Source: Bin80 sp965220935
Lineage (GTDB): Bacteria > Bacteroidota > Rhodothermia > Rhodothermales > Bin80
NCBI GenBank assembly: GCA_965220935.1
Contig: OZ244857.1
Location: forward strand, 806,001-870,000
Direction: 5' to 3'
DNA length: 64,000 nucleotides
The notes under the pieces: model-generated
Databases searched by the model: none
The model's input: only the letters and a program-made list of their open reading frames with translations
What the model was told of the DNA's origin: nothing
Program-made: the position numbers and the translations under genes
In this document: piece after piece, positions 8,463 through 18,400 of the stretch
Layout: the number at the start of each line of letters is the position of its first letter
Numbering within the stretch: the first letter of the stretch is position 1

Positions 8463-10715
8463 ATGTTTATCATGACGAATCTGAGTATCTTTGTTTTGGG
8501 GTTTTGTTTGCTATCATTTAATGTTTCTGCACAGGTGCAGAAAGAACCGATTGAAGCATCGGATTTATTAAAAATTCGGCAAGTAGGAAATGTGACCGCC
8601 GCCCCCAATGGACGGTACATAGCCTATACGCTTCAATCCATCGTGCCCGATGACGAGGATGACGACACATATCGGACCGAGCTCTGGATGATGGGGGCCG
8701 ATCGCATGGCTCCTTCCCAACAGATGACCTACCAAGGGGCGCGTTCACCTGTTTGGCACCCAGACAGTGAACGGATCGCATTTTTGAGGTCCATTGACGG
8801 AGTATCACAACTATTTGAAATTTCTATTTATGGAGGGGAGGCACGACAGATTCTCGATTTTGAGCATGGGATCATTGACCCAAAATGGTCACCAGACGGA
8901 CGCTATCTACTGTTTTCTTCCATGCTCAATCAAGATCAAGTCAAGGAGAGGACGAATTCTTCAAGACAGTGGTCTCAGGAAAGACCGGGAAGGGCTTCTT
9001 GGGAACGTCACTCTGATGATCCAAATCCAGATGGGGACCTTTCAAATGTTCGGGCCTGGCTCAATCAAAATGAACGTGAGGGTAACCCAAGGCTTCTCAC
9101 AAGACTTAATTTTCAGGGCGAACTAGATCTCGCACCTGAGTATCAAACCCAACATTACTTCGTGGCTGATTTTTCAGAGGAGGATCCAACGATCCAAATG
9201 GTGACCTCTGGGCATTACGGTTTTAGCGGCGCGACATGGCTGTTGGATAATCGTCAGATCATTGTCAGTGGTTATCCTGATACCGCAGGGCATCCAGATC
9301 GGGAGATGGACCGTGATCTATTTTTAGTGGATGTGGAAAACTCTCGAAAGCGGTTGTTACTTGATATAGGCGGCTACAGTCTGAGATCTCCAATGGTTTC
9401 TCCCAGTGGTCGTTTCGTTACATTTCAAGCGAGCAACCTTAGTGACCCTGGATATGCTCAGGCTGAACTTGGGTATTTTCCTATTGATGGATTAAGCCCG
9501 CCAGAAATGCTCACGCTTGATTTTGATCGTAGCATTCGGAATGTCAAGTGGTCTCATGATGACTGGTTCGTTTACTTCACCGCACCATCTGATGGGGGTG
9601 TCCCGCTTTATCGTGTGTCAATCAACGAGGGACGTCCAGCACTTCCTACACCTATTGCCGATACACTCTTTGCGGATAGTTTAGCGCAGGTCGCGAGGGC
9701 GTTCTTTTTCCGAGGAGAGTTGTTACACAGAGGACTTCCTGTCACGCAACTCACAAAGAATGCGTTAGGGGTAGGGAGTTATGATATTACAAAAGCGATG
9801 GCATACATGACGATGACACAGATTACAAATCCATCTGAGATGTATGCGTCACCTATGAATTTTGAATCTCCACAGGCCATCACCGATCATAACACAAAAT
9901 GGCTTGAGAATAAGGCGCTTAGCATTCCAGATGCATTTCGGTTACACAGGGATACCGTTAATATCCAGTATTGGGTGATGCCGCCAACGTTTCAGGAACC
10001 GGGTCGCCGTTATCCGCTAGTGGTTGCCATCCATGGAGGTCCTGCATCTATGTGGGGGCCGGGTGAATCTACAATGTGGCATGAATTTCAGTTCCTCACC
10101 GCCAAGGGATATGGCTTGGTTTATTCCAATCCGCGTGGGTCGGGAGGGTATGGCCAACGATTTCGAAAGGGTAACTTTAAGGATTGGGGTACGGGTCCAG
10201 CCGACGATGTACTAGCGGTTGCCTCAGAGGTTGTGAGGCGAGCTCGGTGGGTGGATCGGGATCGTCAAGTGGTCACTGGCGGTTCCTACGCTGGATATCT
10301 GACCTCGTGGATCATCTCTCAGGATGATCGCTTCAAAGCAGCGGTTGCCCAGAGGGGTGTCTATGATTTATCCACTTTTTTTGGTGAGGGCAATGCATGG
10401 CGTTTGGTGCCAAATCACTTCGGGGGATATCCATGGGAGGTAGGAACTCTTTTAAGGGCAAACTCACCGATTACCTTTGTGGATCAGATTCGTACTCCGC
10501 TACTGATCATGCATGCCGATAATGATCTACGTACTGGGGTCATTCAAAGTGAAGTCTTATATAAGAGTCTTAAAGTTCTTGAACGTCAGGTAGAATATAT
10601 TCGATATCCGAGTGCGGGGCATGACCTCTCGCGCACTGGAGATCCCCACCAGCGCATTGACCGACTCCTGAGGATTTGGGAATTTATGGAACGCTATGTA
10701 GGAAGCGAATCTTAG
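8463..10715 (+). CDS. Secreted S9-family (prolyl oligopeptidase/acylaminoacyl peptidase) serine peptidase
   Basis: A 750-residue protein with an N-terminal signal peptide (hydrophobic residues about 6-20, cleavage likely after VSA). The N-terminal half, roughly residues 30-470, contains WD40/TolB-like propeller blades such as SPDGRYLLFSS and SPSGRFVTF. The C-terminal alpha/beta hydrolase has VVAIHGGPASMWGPG near 520, the nucleophile motif GGSYAGY (Ser about 608), an Asp in HADNDLRTG near 687, and His in SAGHDL near 720. It should cleave peptides in the periplasm or on the surface. ATG 8463 and ATG 8472 are both possible starts. The downstream protease gene begins 4 bp after the stop, so the two are probably co-transcribed. 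Confidence 0.92.
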   Translation: MFIMTNLSIFVLGFCLLSFNVSAQVQKEPIEASDLLKIRQVGNVTAAPNGRYIAYTLQSIVPDDEDDDTYRTELWMMGADRMAPSQQMTYQGARSPVWHPDSERIAFLRSIDGVSQLFEISIYGGEARQILDFEHGIIDPKWSPDGRYLLFSSMLNQDQVKERTNSSRQWSQERPGRASWERHSDDPNPDGDLSNVRAWLNQNEREGNPRLLTRLNFQGELDLAPEYQTQHYFVADFSEEDPTIQMVTSGHYGFSGATWLLDNRQIIVSGYPDTAGHPDREMDRDLFLVDVENSRKRLLLDIGGYSLRSPMVSPSGRFVTFQASNLSDPGYAQAELGYFPIDGLSPPEMLTLDFDRSIRNVKWSHDDWFVYFTAPSDGGVPLYRVSINEGRPALPTPIADTLFADSLAQVARAFFFRGELLHRGLPVTQLTKNALGVGSYDITKAMAYMTMTQITNPSEMYASPMNFESPQAITDHNTKWLENKALSIPDAFRLHRDTVNIQYWVMPPTFQEPGRRYPLVVAIHGGPASMWGPGESTMWHEFQFLTAKGYGLVYSNPRGSGGYGQRFRKGNFKDWGTGPADDVLAVASEVVRRARWVDRDRQVVTGGSYAGYLTSWIISQDDRFKAAVAQRGVYDLSTFFGEGNAWRLVPNHFGGYPWEVGTLLRANSPITFVDQIRTPLLIMHADNDLRTGVIQSEVLYKSLKVLERQVEYIRYPSAGHDLSRTGDPHQRIDRLLRIWEFMERYVGSES

Positions 10716-10719
10716 TTTG

Positions 10720-11481
10720 ATGATCGCATCAGAGAGGCAACGTTTAGGGAAGGCGCTACGGTCTTTAGATCTTCAAACGACGGTCGTGCTCACACTGTGT
10801 GCATTAATGATGATGCTGACATTTAAGTATGGAAGCAGGAGTTTTTTTATTGATCATATTGCAGCGGATGGAAGTCAGATACATGCGTGGGGATGGTGGT
10901 TTTTGATTCAAGGCGTTACGGGTTTCCTCATTCCCGTGCTTGTTTTGAAGCTCGTGTTTCGTCACACACCAAAGAAGATTGGACTAGGGCTTGGGGATTG
11001 GAAATTTGGACTGCTTATACTTGCACTCTATGTTCCCGTGGTCATCATTGGCACTTGGATATTTTCGGATGATATGGCATTTCAGTTGCAGTATCCTCAT
11101 TTTCGTGCAGCAGTTGACTCATGGCCATTGCTCATGGCCTATCACGGGCTCTTTATAATGTATTGGATTGGCTGGGAATACCTATGGCGAGGATTTGTGA
11201 TATTTGGAACATATCATACGTTTGGAGCTCACTCAATCTTTGTCTCAGCAGTTCCATACGCATTATTACATATAGACAAACCATTTAGTGAACTACTCCT
11301 TTCGTTCATTGGTGGACTTCTATTAGGAGCTTTGGTATGGCGTTGCCGTTCCTTCTGGATTGCCGTTCCGATTCATGCAGTTCAGATGATTTCAATAGAT
11401 TTTTGGTGCAGTCTGCGTTTTCGATCAGGTGCCGATGGAATTGGATTTGATGCTTTGAACGTTGCATTTTCTGGATTATGA
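10720..11481 (+). CDS. CPBP-family intramembrane metalloprotease (CAAX protease-like)
   Basis: About 253 residues with six or more membrane segments (for example residues 20-40, 58-80, 96-116, 140-160, 170-190, 200-220). The active-site features of the CPBP/Abi family are recognisable but divergent: WEYLWRGFVIFG near residue 155 corresponds to the EExxxR motif (here E-Y-L-W-R), and ALLHIDKP near 186 to the FxxxH motif. Members are Rce1-like or protein-processing proteases; a substrate cannot be guessed. ATG 10720 is preferred over TTG 10717. It probably shares a transcript with the S9 peptidase. Confidence 0.7.
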   Translation: MIASERQRLGKALRSLDLQTTVVLTLCALMMMLTFKYGSRSFFIDHIAADGSQIHAWGWWFLIQGVTGFLIPVLVLKLVFRHTPKKIGLGLGDWKFGLLILALYVPVVIIGTWIFSDDMAFQLQYPHFRAAVDSWPLLMAYHGLFIMYWIGWEYLWRGFVIFGTYHTFGAHSIFVSAVPYALLHIDKPFSELLLSFIGGLLLGALVWRCRSFWIAVPIHAVQMISIDFWCSLRFRSGADGIGFDALNVAFSGL

Positions 11482-11836
11482 TGACTTGCAGTGCATTGAC
11501 TAAACGAGGAGAAATCCAATCATTGTCTACGGAAGATTAATTCATTATGGGTTATAGTAGTGTCAACGATGCAAAATGGCAGTTATTACTATAGAATCGT
11601 CCTGTTTAACTGCAATCTCACATTATCATGATAGAATCTAATAACTGATTGAATTCGTCCTGCAAAAAAGCATGAATCAAGTCTAGATTCAATTCTGTTG
11701 ATGGGTGAGGGGTTTTTGATCTGCTTGTTTTCTTTTCACCCATTGACTTCGCATCTGCCTGATGAATCATAATAAGTAGCAGACAATTTGATTTAGTCGG
11801 AGTTGAGTAATTTAGGGGATGTCTTAGATCCGCGCA
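11482..11836. other. Intergenic region upstream of the MlaEF-like pair
   Basis: A 355-bp AT-rich gap. It includes a weak hairpin-like pairing around 11704-11743 (GGGTGA with a distant TCACCC) that could end transcription from the left. No conserved reading frame or RNA gene is evident. Confidence 0.4.
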
Positions 11837-12598
11837 ATGAGCAGTGTAATAAAATTTGTTGAAGAGATTGGTGGCATTGCTACTTTTGCTACTAAGGTAT
11901 TCACTCACCTCTTTCAGCGCCCATTTGAATTTAGAGAGTTTATTCGTCAAATGGATGAGATTGGATCAAAGAGTCTGATTCTTGTTTTGGTCACTGGATG
12001 TTCAATCGGTATTGTATTGTCTATGCAGAGCCGTGGAACACTGGCACGATTTGGAGCAGAAGCGGTTCTTCCGAGCATGTTGGCTTTATCCATTGTGAAA
12101 GAGATTGGTCCGGTGATTACATCCTTAGTTCTTGCAGGGCGATTAGGCGCTGGGATTGCAGCTGAGCTCGGATCAATGCGTGTGACTGAACAGATTGATG
12201 CATTGGAAGTCTCTGCGCTCCATCCATTTAGATACTTGGTGATGACCCGCGTTTTAGCGTGCGTGGTGATGTTTCCACTTCTAACAATTGTTTGTGACAT
12301 CATTGCGCTGATGGGAGGGTATGTGGAAGCATTATTATCCAGCAATTTGGACTATCGACTTTTTGTTGATCAGGCATTTTCAAGCCTTCGTCTTTCGGAT
12401 GTACTTTTTTCAACAGGGAAGACTTGTGTGTTCGGATTTTTAGTTTCTATTGTAGGATGTTATTCGGGATACCATGTACATGGAGGAACGCGAGAAGTTG
12501 GGCAAGCTGCGATGCGAGCAGTCGTCATCGGGTCTCTATTAGTACTTTTAGCAGATGTATTGATGGTTAGGCTCTCATTGATTCTATTTGGGAGTTAG
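11837..12598 (+). CDS. mlaE: MlaE-family ABC transporter permease
   Basis: A 253-residue permease of the MlaE/YrbE family, the inner-membrane part of ABC systems that move phospholipids or other lipids between membranes. Four to five hydrophobic segments are present, and the family signatures are clear: SLILVLVTGCSIGIVLSMQ near residue 47, VKEIGPVITSLVLAGRLGAG near 95, and ELGSMRVTEQIDALEVS near 116. The ATPase gene follows 2 bp after the stop. In proteobacteria this pair is followed by mlaD (MCE protein), but here the next gene is unrelated, so the substrate-binding subunit must be encoded elsewhere. Confidence 0.9.
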   Translation: MSSVIKFVEEIGGIATFATKVFTHLFQRPFEFREFIRQMDEIGSKSLILVLVTGCSIGIVLSMQSRGTLARFGAEAVLPSMLALSIVKEIGPVITSLVLAGRLGAGIAAELGSMRVTEQIDALEVSALHPFRYLVMTRVLACVVMFPLLTIVCDIIALMGGYVEALLSSNLDYRLFVDQAFSSLRLSDVLFSTGKTCVFGFLVSIVGCYSGYHVHGGTREVGQAAMRAVVIGSLLVLLADVLMVRLSLILFGS

Positions 12599-12600
12599 TC

Positions 12601-13335
12601 ATGCCACAAATACCCCCAGAAATTGTGATGACTAACGTTCATAAGGCATTTAGAGACCGAGAAGTATTGAGAGGTATATCAGTACATGTAGAGCGCGGGA
12701 GTACTTTGGCCGTCATGGGAGGGTCTGGATCGGGGAAAAGTGTCTTATTGAAGCACTTGGTAGGGTTGATGCTTCCCGATTCTGGAGAAGTTTGGGTTCA
12801 GGGCAAGCGCATTGATAAGTTAAGTGGAAAAGACCTAAATGAAATTCGACTGCGCATCGGCTATTTATTTCAAGGAGGCGCATTATTTGATTCCCTAACT
12901 GTTATTGAGAATTTGGATTTCGTGCTCCGCAGGCACACAAAAATGAATGTAGATGAGCGTATGGATCATATACAAGATGTGATTACTTGGGTAAACTTGC
13001 CAGAGGTAGGAATCCAATATCCAGCAGAGCTATCTGGCGGGCAAAAGAAAAGGATTGCACTGGCCAGAGCAATGGTACTCAAGCCAGATATTTTGTTGTG
13101 CGATGAACCAACAACGGGACTTGATCCGATTAGCGTACGAACCGTGTCAGATTTAATCATGCGACTAAAGGCCGAGCGAGGAATCACCTGTATAGCAATC
13201 ACGCATGATTTACTTTGTGTAGAGATCATTGCCGATCATGTGGCATTTATTTATGGGGGGAAAATTCTAGAAGAGGGTTCACTCAATAAATTGCGTTCAA
13301 GTAACCATCCACAACTGAGAGAATTTTTTGGATGA
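12601..13335 (+). CDS. mlaF: MlaF-type ABC transporter ATP-binding protein
   Basis: A 244-residue ABC ATPase: Walker A GGSGSGKSVLLKHL near residue 40, Q-loop YLFQGGALFDSLTV, signature LSGGQKKRIALARA near 142, Walker B ILLCDEPTTGLDP near 162, and H-loop AITHD. The QGGALFDSLTV stretch and the neighbouring permease identify the lipid-transport (MlaF/Ttg2A) subgroup. It energises the adjacent permease at the cytoplasmic face of the inner membrane. ATG 12601 follows the permease stop by 2 bp. Confidence 0.92.
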   Translation: MPQIPPEIVMTNVHKAFRDREVLRGISVHVERGSTLAVMGGSGSGKSVLLKHLVGLMLPDSGEVWVQGKRIDKLSGKDLNEIRLRIGYLFQGGALFDSLTVIENLDFVLRRHTKMNVDERMDHIQDVITWVNLPEVGIQYPAELSGGQKKRIALARAMVLKPDILLCDEPTTGLDPISVRTVSDLIMRLKAERGITCIAITHDLLCVEIIADHVAFIYGGKILEEGSLNKLRSSNHPQLREFFG

Positions 13336-13550
13336 TCTCTTCAATTGGTAAGAATCTACGTTGAACAGCTATTTTTATTCGCATTTTATGGTCAACGAGC
13401 GATCTGGATTACTCTACACATAGATGGTTTTTCCTCATTTTAGATTAATGTACTTAAATTCTGAACATGGTAGTCCGCAGAACATCTTATTACTCATAGA
13501 GATATTACCGTTATTGTAACTCAATTAAAGGGGTTCAGTAAAAAGGTGTC

Positions 13551-15317
13551 ATGGAGATTCTAATGGATCATATTACAGATGAGGATATACGTCTCCGTTT
13601 GCGATTGGGAGAGGATCATTACTGGGAATTCAAGCAAATAAAATGCAAAGGCGATCAACCTGTCAGCCCTAAAGTAGGGGATCTTGCAGATGAAATCATT
13701 GCCTTCGCTAATGCTGATGGCGGAGTTTTGCTTTGCGGAGTATCCGATAATGGGCAGCTTCAAGGATTGTCCTCCAGACAGTTAACGTCTCTGAATAAGT
13801 CACTGTCAGATGTATGTAGCGATTCCATAGATCCACCGATCAGGGTAGAGATTTCTCACAGGGTTCTAGATGAAAAATTCTATTTATATGTGAGAGTGCC
13901 CAAAGGAACATCTGCCCATGAGCGCTCTGGGCGGGCATTTATCCGAGTAGGGGAGAGCAAGCGAAAACTGACTAGTGATGAAAAGTTGCGCCTTACACAA
14001 AGTCGGTCTCAAAGCAGGTATTTATGGTTTGACCAACAGATTGTACCTCATACTGGATTTAATTCCTTGAATGAACGCTTATGGGAACCACTGCTGAGTG
14101 TTGAAGCAGAAAGTGATCCAATCAGAGCGCTGATGAATATGGGGCTTCTCGCCATTGATGAGACTGGGACGACTCGCGCAACGGTTTCTGGGATACTATT
14201 ATGTACCGATTCTCCGGTTAAGTGGTTTCCTCAGGCGATCATCATGGCGACGCTGTACTTGGGGAAGGATCGTGCATCAGGTCAGTTAGATGCGCAGGAG
14301 ATTGATGGCCCACTTCACTGGCAGATTCGTGACGCTGTCAAATTCATATGCAGAAATATGCGAGTTGCTGCGCGAAAAAACCCAGCCCGTGAAGATTTGC
14401 CTCAATATAGTAAAGTCGCAATCTTTGAAGCCATCGTTAACGCAATTATTCATCGGGACTACTCAATTTTTTCCCGAAGAATACGAGTATCAATGTTCAA
14501 GGATCGCATAGAAGTTGATTCCCCTGGCCAGCTCCCAAATGGAATGACTATTGATATGATGATTTCAAAACAGTCAACGCGCAATGAGACTCTAGCCTCA
14601 GTCTTTGGGAGGCTACCAGTTAGCAGTATTCCAGGATCTGAACATCGAAGATACATGATGGAAAAGCGGGGCGATGGGGTTTCGCTCATCGTTAAGTCTA
14701 CCCGTGAAATTTGTGGAACCGCGCCAGTCTATGAAATGGTTGGCGATGCAAATTTAGTGTTAACTATTCCATCTGCCAAATTTGAACTCACTCCTGCGGA
14801 AGCCACTGTCACAGTACATTCTAAATCAGAACCTCTCTCGGGAGTTGATGTATTGATATTATTTCCAAACAAAACATGGAGGCGCGCAACCACTGATGTG
14901 GCAGGTGAAGCCGAGTTTGATCTACACTCAACCCACTTACCAATGACCGTTTATGCGGCGGCATCAGGGTATACCGCAGCAGTAGTACGGCAGTGGATTC
15001 CTCGTCAAGGCGGAGTAGTGGTAGAACTTCATCCTCTTTCAACTGGTGGATCCATCATTTTCGAAGATTCTGCAGGGCGCATACCAGGACTTTTCGGTAA
15101 AGTAAATCCAATCAGAGATGATCAGGACCGAACCTATCTGTATGCCCAGAATATTGCAGTTGATGGTGGCAGACAGCAACCAGCTTCATTCAGGTATGGA
15201 AATCCAATAAGCTTAGTAGATTCATTTGGAGTTGAGATCTCAATAAAAATACTAAATATCATTGGCAAAGCCGTACTTCTGGAATATGTCAAGGTTGAAC
15301 CGCCTCATAAACAGTGA
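13551..15317 (+). CDS. AlbA_2/Schlafen-domain ATP-binding protein with C-terminal beta-sandwich extension
   Basis: A 588-residue protein. Residues about 10-135 form an AlbA_2 (Schlafen-type, putative DNA-binding) domain: YWEFKQIKCKG, EIIAFANADGGVLLCGVSDNG, and AHERSGRAFIRVGESKRKL. Residues about 150-390 resemble the usual partner region with a GHKL-like ATPase (VAIFEAIVNAIIHRDYS as the N-box, ISKQSTRNETLA, EKRGDGVSLI). The remaining ~190 residues are unusual: residues about 415-500 look like a carboxypeptidase-regulatory or Ig-like sandwich (PLSGVDVLILFPNKTWR, TTDVAGEAEFDL), followed by a segment I do not recognise. Such proteins are often annotated as transcriptional regulators or RNA helicase-like, and some occur in defence islands. 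ATG 13551 or 13563 may be the start. Confidence 0.75.
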   Translation: MEILMDHITDEDIRLRLRLGEDHYWEFKQIKCKGDQPVSPKVGDLADEIIAFANADGGVLLCGVSDNGQLQGLSSRQLTSLNKSLSDVCSDSIDPPIRVEISHRVLDEKFYLYVRVPKGTSAHERSGRAFIRVGESKRKLTSDEKLRLTQSRSQSRYLWFDQQIVPHTGFNSLNERLWEPLLSVEAESDPIRALMNMGLLAIDETGTTRATVSGILLCTDSPVKWFPQAIIMATLYLGKDRASGQLDAQEIDGPLHWQIRDAVKFICRNMRVAARKNPAREDLPQYSKVAIFEAIVNAIIHRDYSIFSRRIRVSMFKDRIEVDSPGQLPNGMTIDMMISKQSTRNETLASVFGRLPVSSIPGSEHRRYMMEKRGDGVSLIVKSTREICGTAPVYEMVGDANLVLTIPSAKFELTPAEATVTVHSKSEPLSGVDVLILFPNKTWRRATTDVAGEAEFDLHSTHLPMTVYAAASGYTAAVVRQWIPRQGGVVVELHPLSTGGSIIFEDSAGRIPGLFGKVNPIRDDQDRTYLYAQNIAVDGGRQQPASFRYGNPISLVDSFGVEISIKILNIIGKAVLLEYVKVEPPHKQ

Positions 15318-15444
15318 ACTGGAGAATATAAAGGTTCTACCACAATGGTATGAAATTCCACAATCCTCAAATTTACAGTGGCATGAGGCATGAGATATCC
15401 ATCCAGTGAGGCCATCTGACCAAAGATAAACTTATTCTGCCTCA

Positions 15445-18400
15445 TCACTGGACGCTGATAAAGTGCCCGACATAGACCGAAGATGAATGATCTTCAAGAG
15501 AGGTTGCCCGCAGTTGATAGAGATACGGCCCCGAGGGAAGTCCCAGATCGCTCAGTTCTAATTCATGCCGCCATCCTGCACTGAGATGTACTTCTTGGGG
15601 CGCAGTCATGCGCCGCCCAATGACATCCAGAACCTCCACCTGCACCTGCGCAGGCCACGGCAGATCAAAGACTAAATGTGTTGACCTGTAGAATGGATTC
15701 GGATAATTCGGATACACTTGAAACGCCTCAGGCAGCCCCGCCTCATCTTCGCTCTGAACTGGTGACACAACCTCTATGGTAAACATCAGACTGTCGCTCG
15801 CTGCATTGGCATCGGTGGCCTTGTAGGTCAAAGACACTGGCGGCGTGACTTCTGTAGGTGTGCCACTAATGGTTCTTGATGAAAAATCATAGCGAAGCCC
15901 AAGTGGAAGATCCAGTAGCGTCAAGGTGTAGGTAATCGGAGCTACGCCTGTGGCTTCTGGAAGCACAAGTGGAGCAATGGGCTGAGCGCGTGAGTACCTC
16001 TGATTCGGCACCGTCTCGGCAAACGCCAGTTGATACACCTCAAGCGTGAAGGCTTGCTCAAAGCGCGTTCCCGCCTGATCTTGGACGCTGTAGGTGTACA
16101 TCTGAGCGGCGGCGACCTCGGAGGGCGTTCCACTCAACATGCGGGTGGCAGCATCAAACATCAGTCCACTGGGCAGTTCTGGAGTTAAGGTGTAGCTGTA
16201 GGGGGCAATGCCACCTGTGGCAACGGGAAAGACGAGGTCTTTCAGCAACCTCTGCACGGGAACCCTCTGATCATCGACCGTTTCGGTCAAGGTCAGCTTC
16301 TCTGCCTGAACGACCGCAATGGTAAATGAGAGCGTCGCTGAATTGGCACTGGCATCGGTGACCGAATAGGTGTAGGTCTTTGCGGCAGTGGCTTCAGTAG
16401 GGGTCCCACTTAGAATTCGCGTAGCTGCGTCAAAGATGAGACCCTTGGGCAATTCTGGGGTGAGGCTGTAGCTGTAGGGAGGCGTTCCTTGCCGCGCGGC
16501 TGGAAGCATGAGAGCGCCAATGGCTAACCCGACATAATAGGATTGATCAGTTATCGTCTCAGCAAACGACAGGGCCACAGCATCATTATCGGTAATGGTG
16601 AGCGTAAACGCTGTGATGGATCCAAGTGTATAGGCGGTGCTACTCACCAAGGTCACGATGACGGTTTCGTCGGGTTCTTCGTCTTGGTCATCAACGATCA
16701 CAATCGGAATCTGTGCAGAGGTGCCATTTAGTGTGACCGAGGATTGAATCGTATAGTCCGAGCCCTGGGTGGCCGTCCCTGACAGGGTATAGCTGAGCGT
16801 GGTCGCCGTGCTGGATGAGGCGCTGAGGGTGACGCTGATCGGATAGGTGCCCGCCGCTTCATCCACGCTGGCCGAAGCCACGGCAAATGTGAGCGCTGGT
16901 GCAGTTGCGTCGTCATCATCCCCATCTCCGTCATTATCTCCATCACCGCCACCGTCATCACTCGCCGTGGTCGCATTGGCCACATTGGATGGCGTCCCTG
17001 GCCCTACCGAGTTGATCGCACTGACCCGGTAATGCCGCGTCACACCTGCGGTCAGGCCCGTATGCGAATAGGAAGTCGTCGGATGACGCGCGACCAGCGA
17101 GCCAAATGTGTTCCCACCATCCGTGGATACTTCAATCTGGTAGCCTGTAATTCGTGCGCCGCCGTTGCTTGATGGGGCCGTCCAGCGTAGGATGATGATC
17201 GTTGGCCCAGAGGCGGTTGCGGTGAGGGATGTTGGCGCGTCAGGCGCCGTCGGGTTTGGCGCATCCGCCGTTGTCGCAGTGGCGACAGTAGATGCGGGGC
17301 CGGTAGTGTCACCCGAATTGATCGCACGAACGCGGTAATGCCGTGTCGTGGCTGCGGTCAGCCCTGTATGCGCATAGGTCGTTGTTACAGAAGCAGTATT
17401 GGCAACCAGATCGGTGTACGAAGATCCCCCATCGGTGGACACCTCAATCTTGTATCCTGTGATGGCTACACCACCCGTACTTGTCGGCGCTGTCCAACTC
17501 AGATTGATCGTCGTTTGCCCTGAAGCGGTGGCGGTGAGCGACGTCGGCGCGCCAGGGGCGGTGATCACAGCCGCAGTCGTGGCCATGGCCACATTAGACG
17601 GAGGACTGGGATCCACGGATTTGATCGCACGGACCCGGTAATGCCGCGTCGTGGATGCAGTCAAACCGGTGTGCGCATAGGACGTCGTCGGGTGACTCGG
17701 GACCAACTCGGTGAATGTCGTTCCCCCATCGGTGGATACCTCAATCAGATATCCCGTAATGGACGTGCCACCCGTACTTTCGGGCGCTGTCCAACTCAGG
17801 TTAATCGTTGTTGACCCATCGGCCGTCGCGGTCAGCGATCTCGGCGCACTGGGTGCGGTGAGCGCTGGGGGTGTCCCGGTTTCGCCACGCACCACCTCGG
17901 ACACAGCGCCACCGACTGGAAAAACGGATGTGATGGCGGTGACCCGATAATGACGTGCATCTCCCCTGGATAGTCCAGTATGTTGATAGAATATGGCCGT
18001 GGACATGGTATGAGGCACCAGATCCGTGAAACTAGTGCCATCGGTGGACACTTCAATCTTGTACCCTGTGACCAGAGAGCCGCCATGGCTCTCGGGGGCT
18101 GCCCACCTCAGGTTGATGATCGTATGCCCGCCCGCCGTGGCCGTCAGAGACTGGGGCGCTGTGGGCGCCGACACCGTTCCTGTAATGCGGGCACGCGCGA
18201 TCTCGGACCGACTGCTCTCTCCCTTCGCATTGATCGCGCGTACAAAATAACGGTAGGTGGAGTCCACCACAAGGTCCGTATGCGTAAAACTTTGAACCGC
18301 CGCTCCAACGCTGGGTTGGGGATTCCATATATAATCAGGCGCTCCGCTGAAATTATAATTCACCTCATAGCCCGTGATGGGAGACCCTCCGTCGTAGGGA

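Noticed and set aside
11618..11950. 110-codon minus-strand frame upstream of the lipid-transporter permease
   Set aside because: Half of it is antisense to the permease start, and the translation shows no family trait; I treat the region as intergenic.
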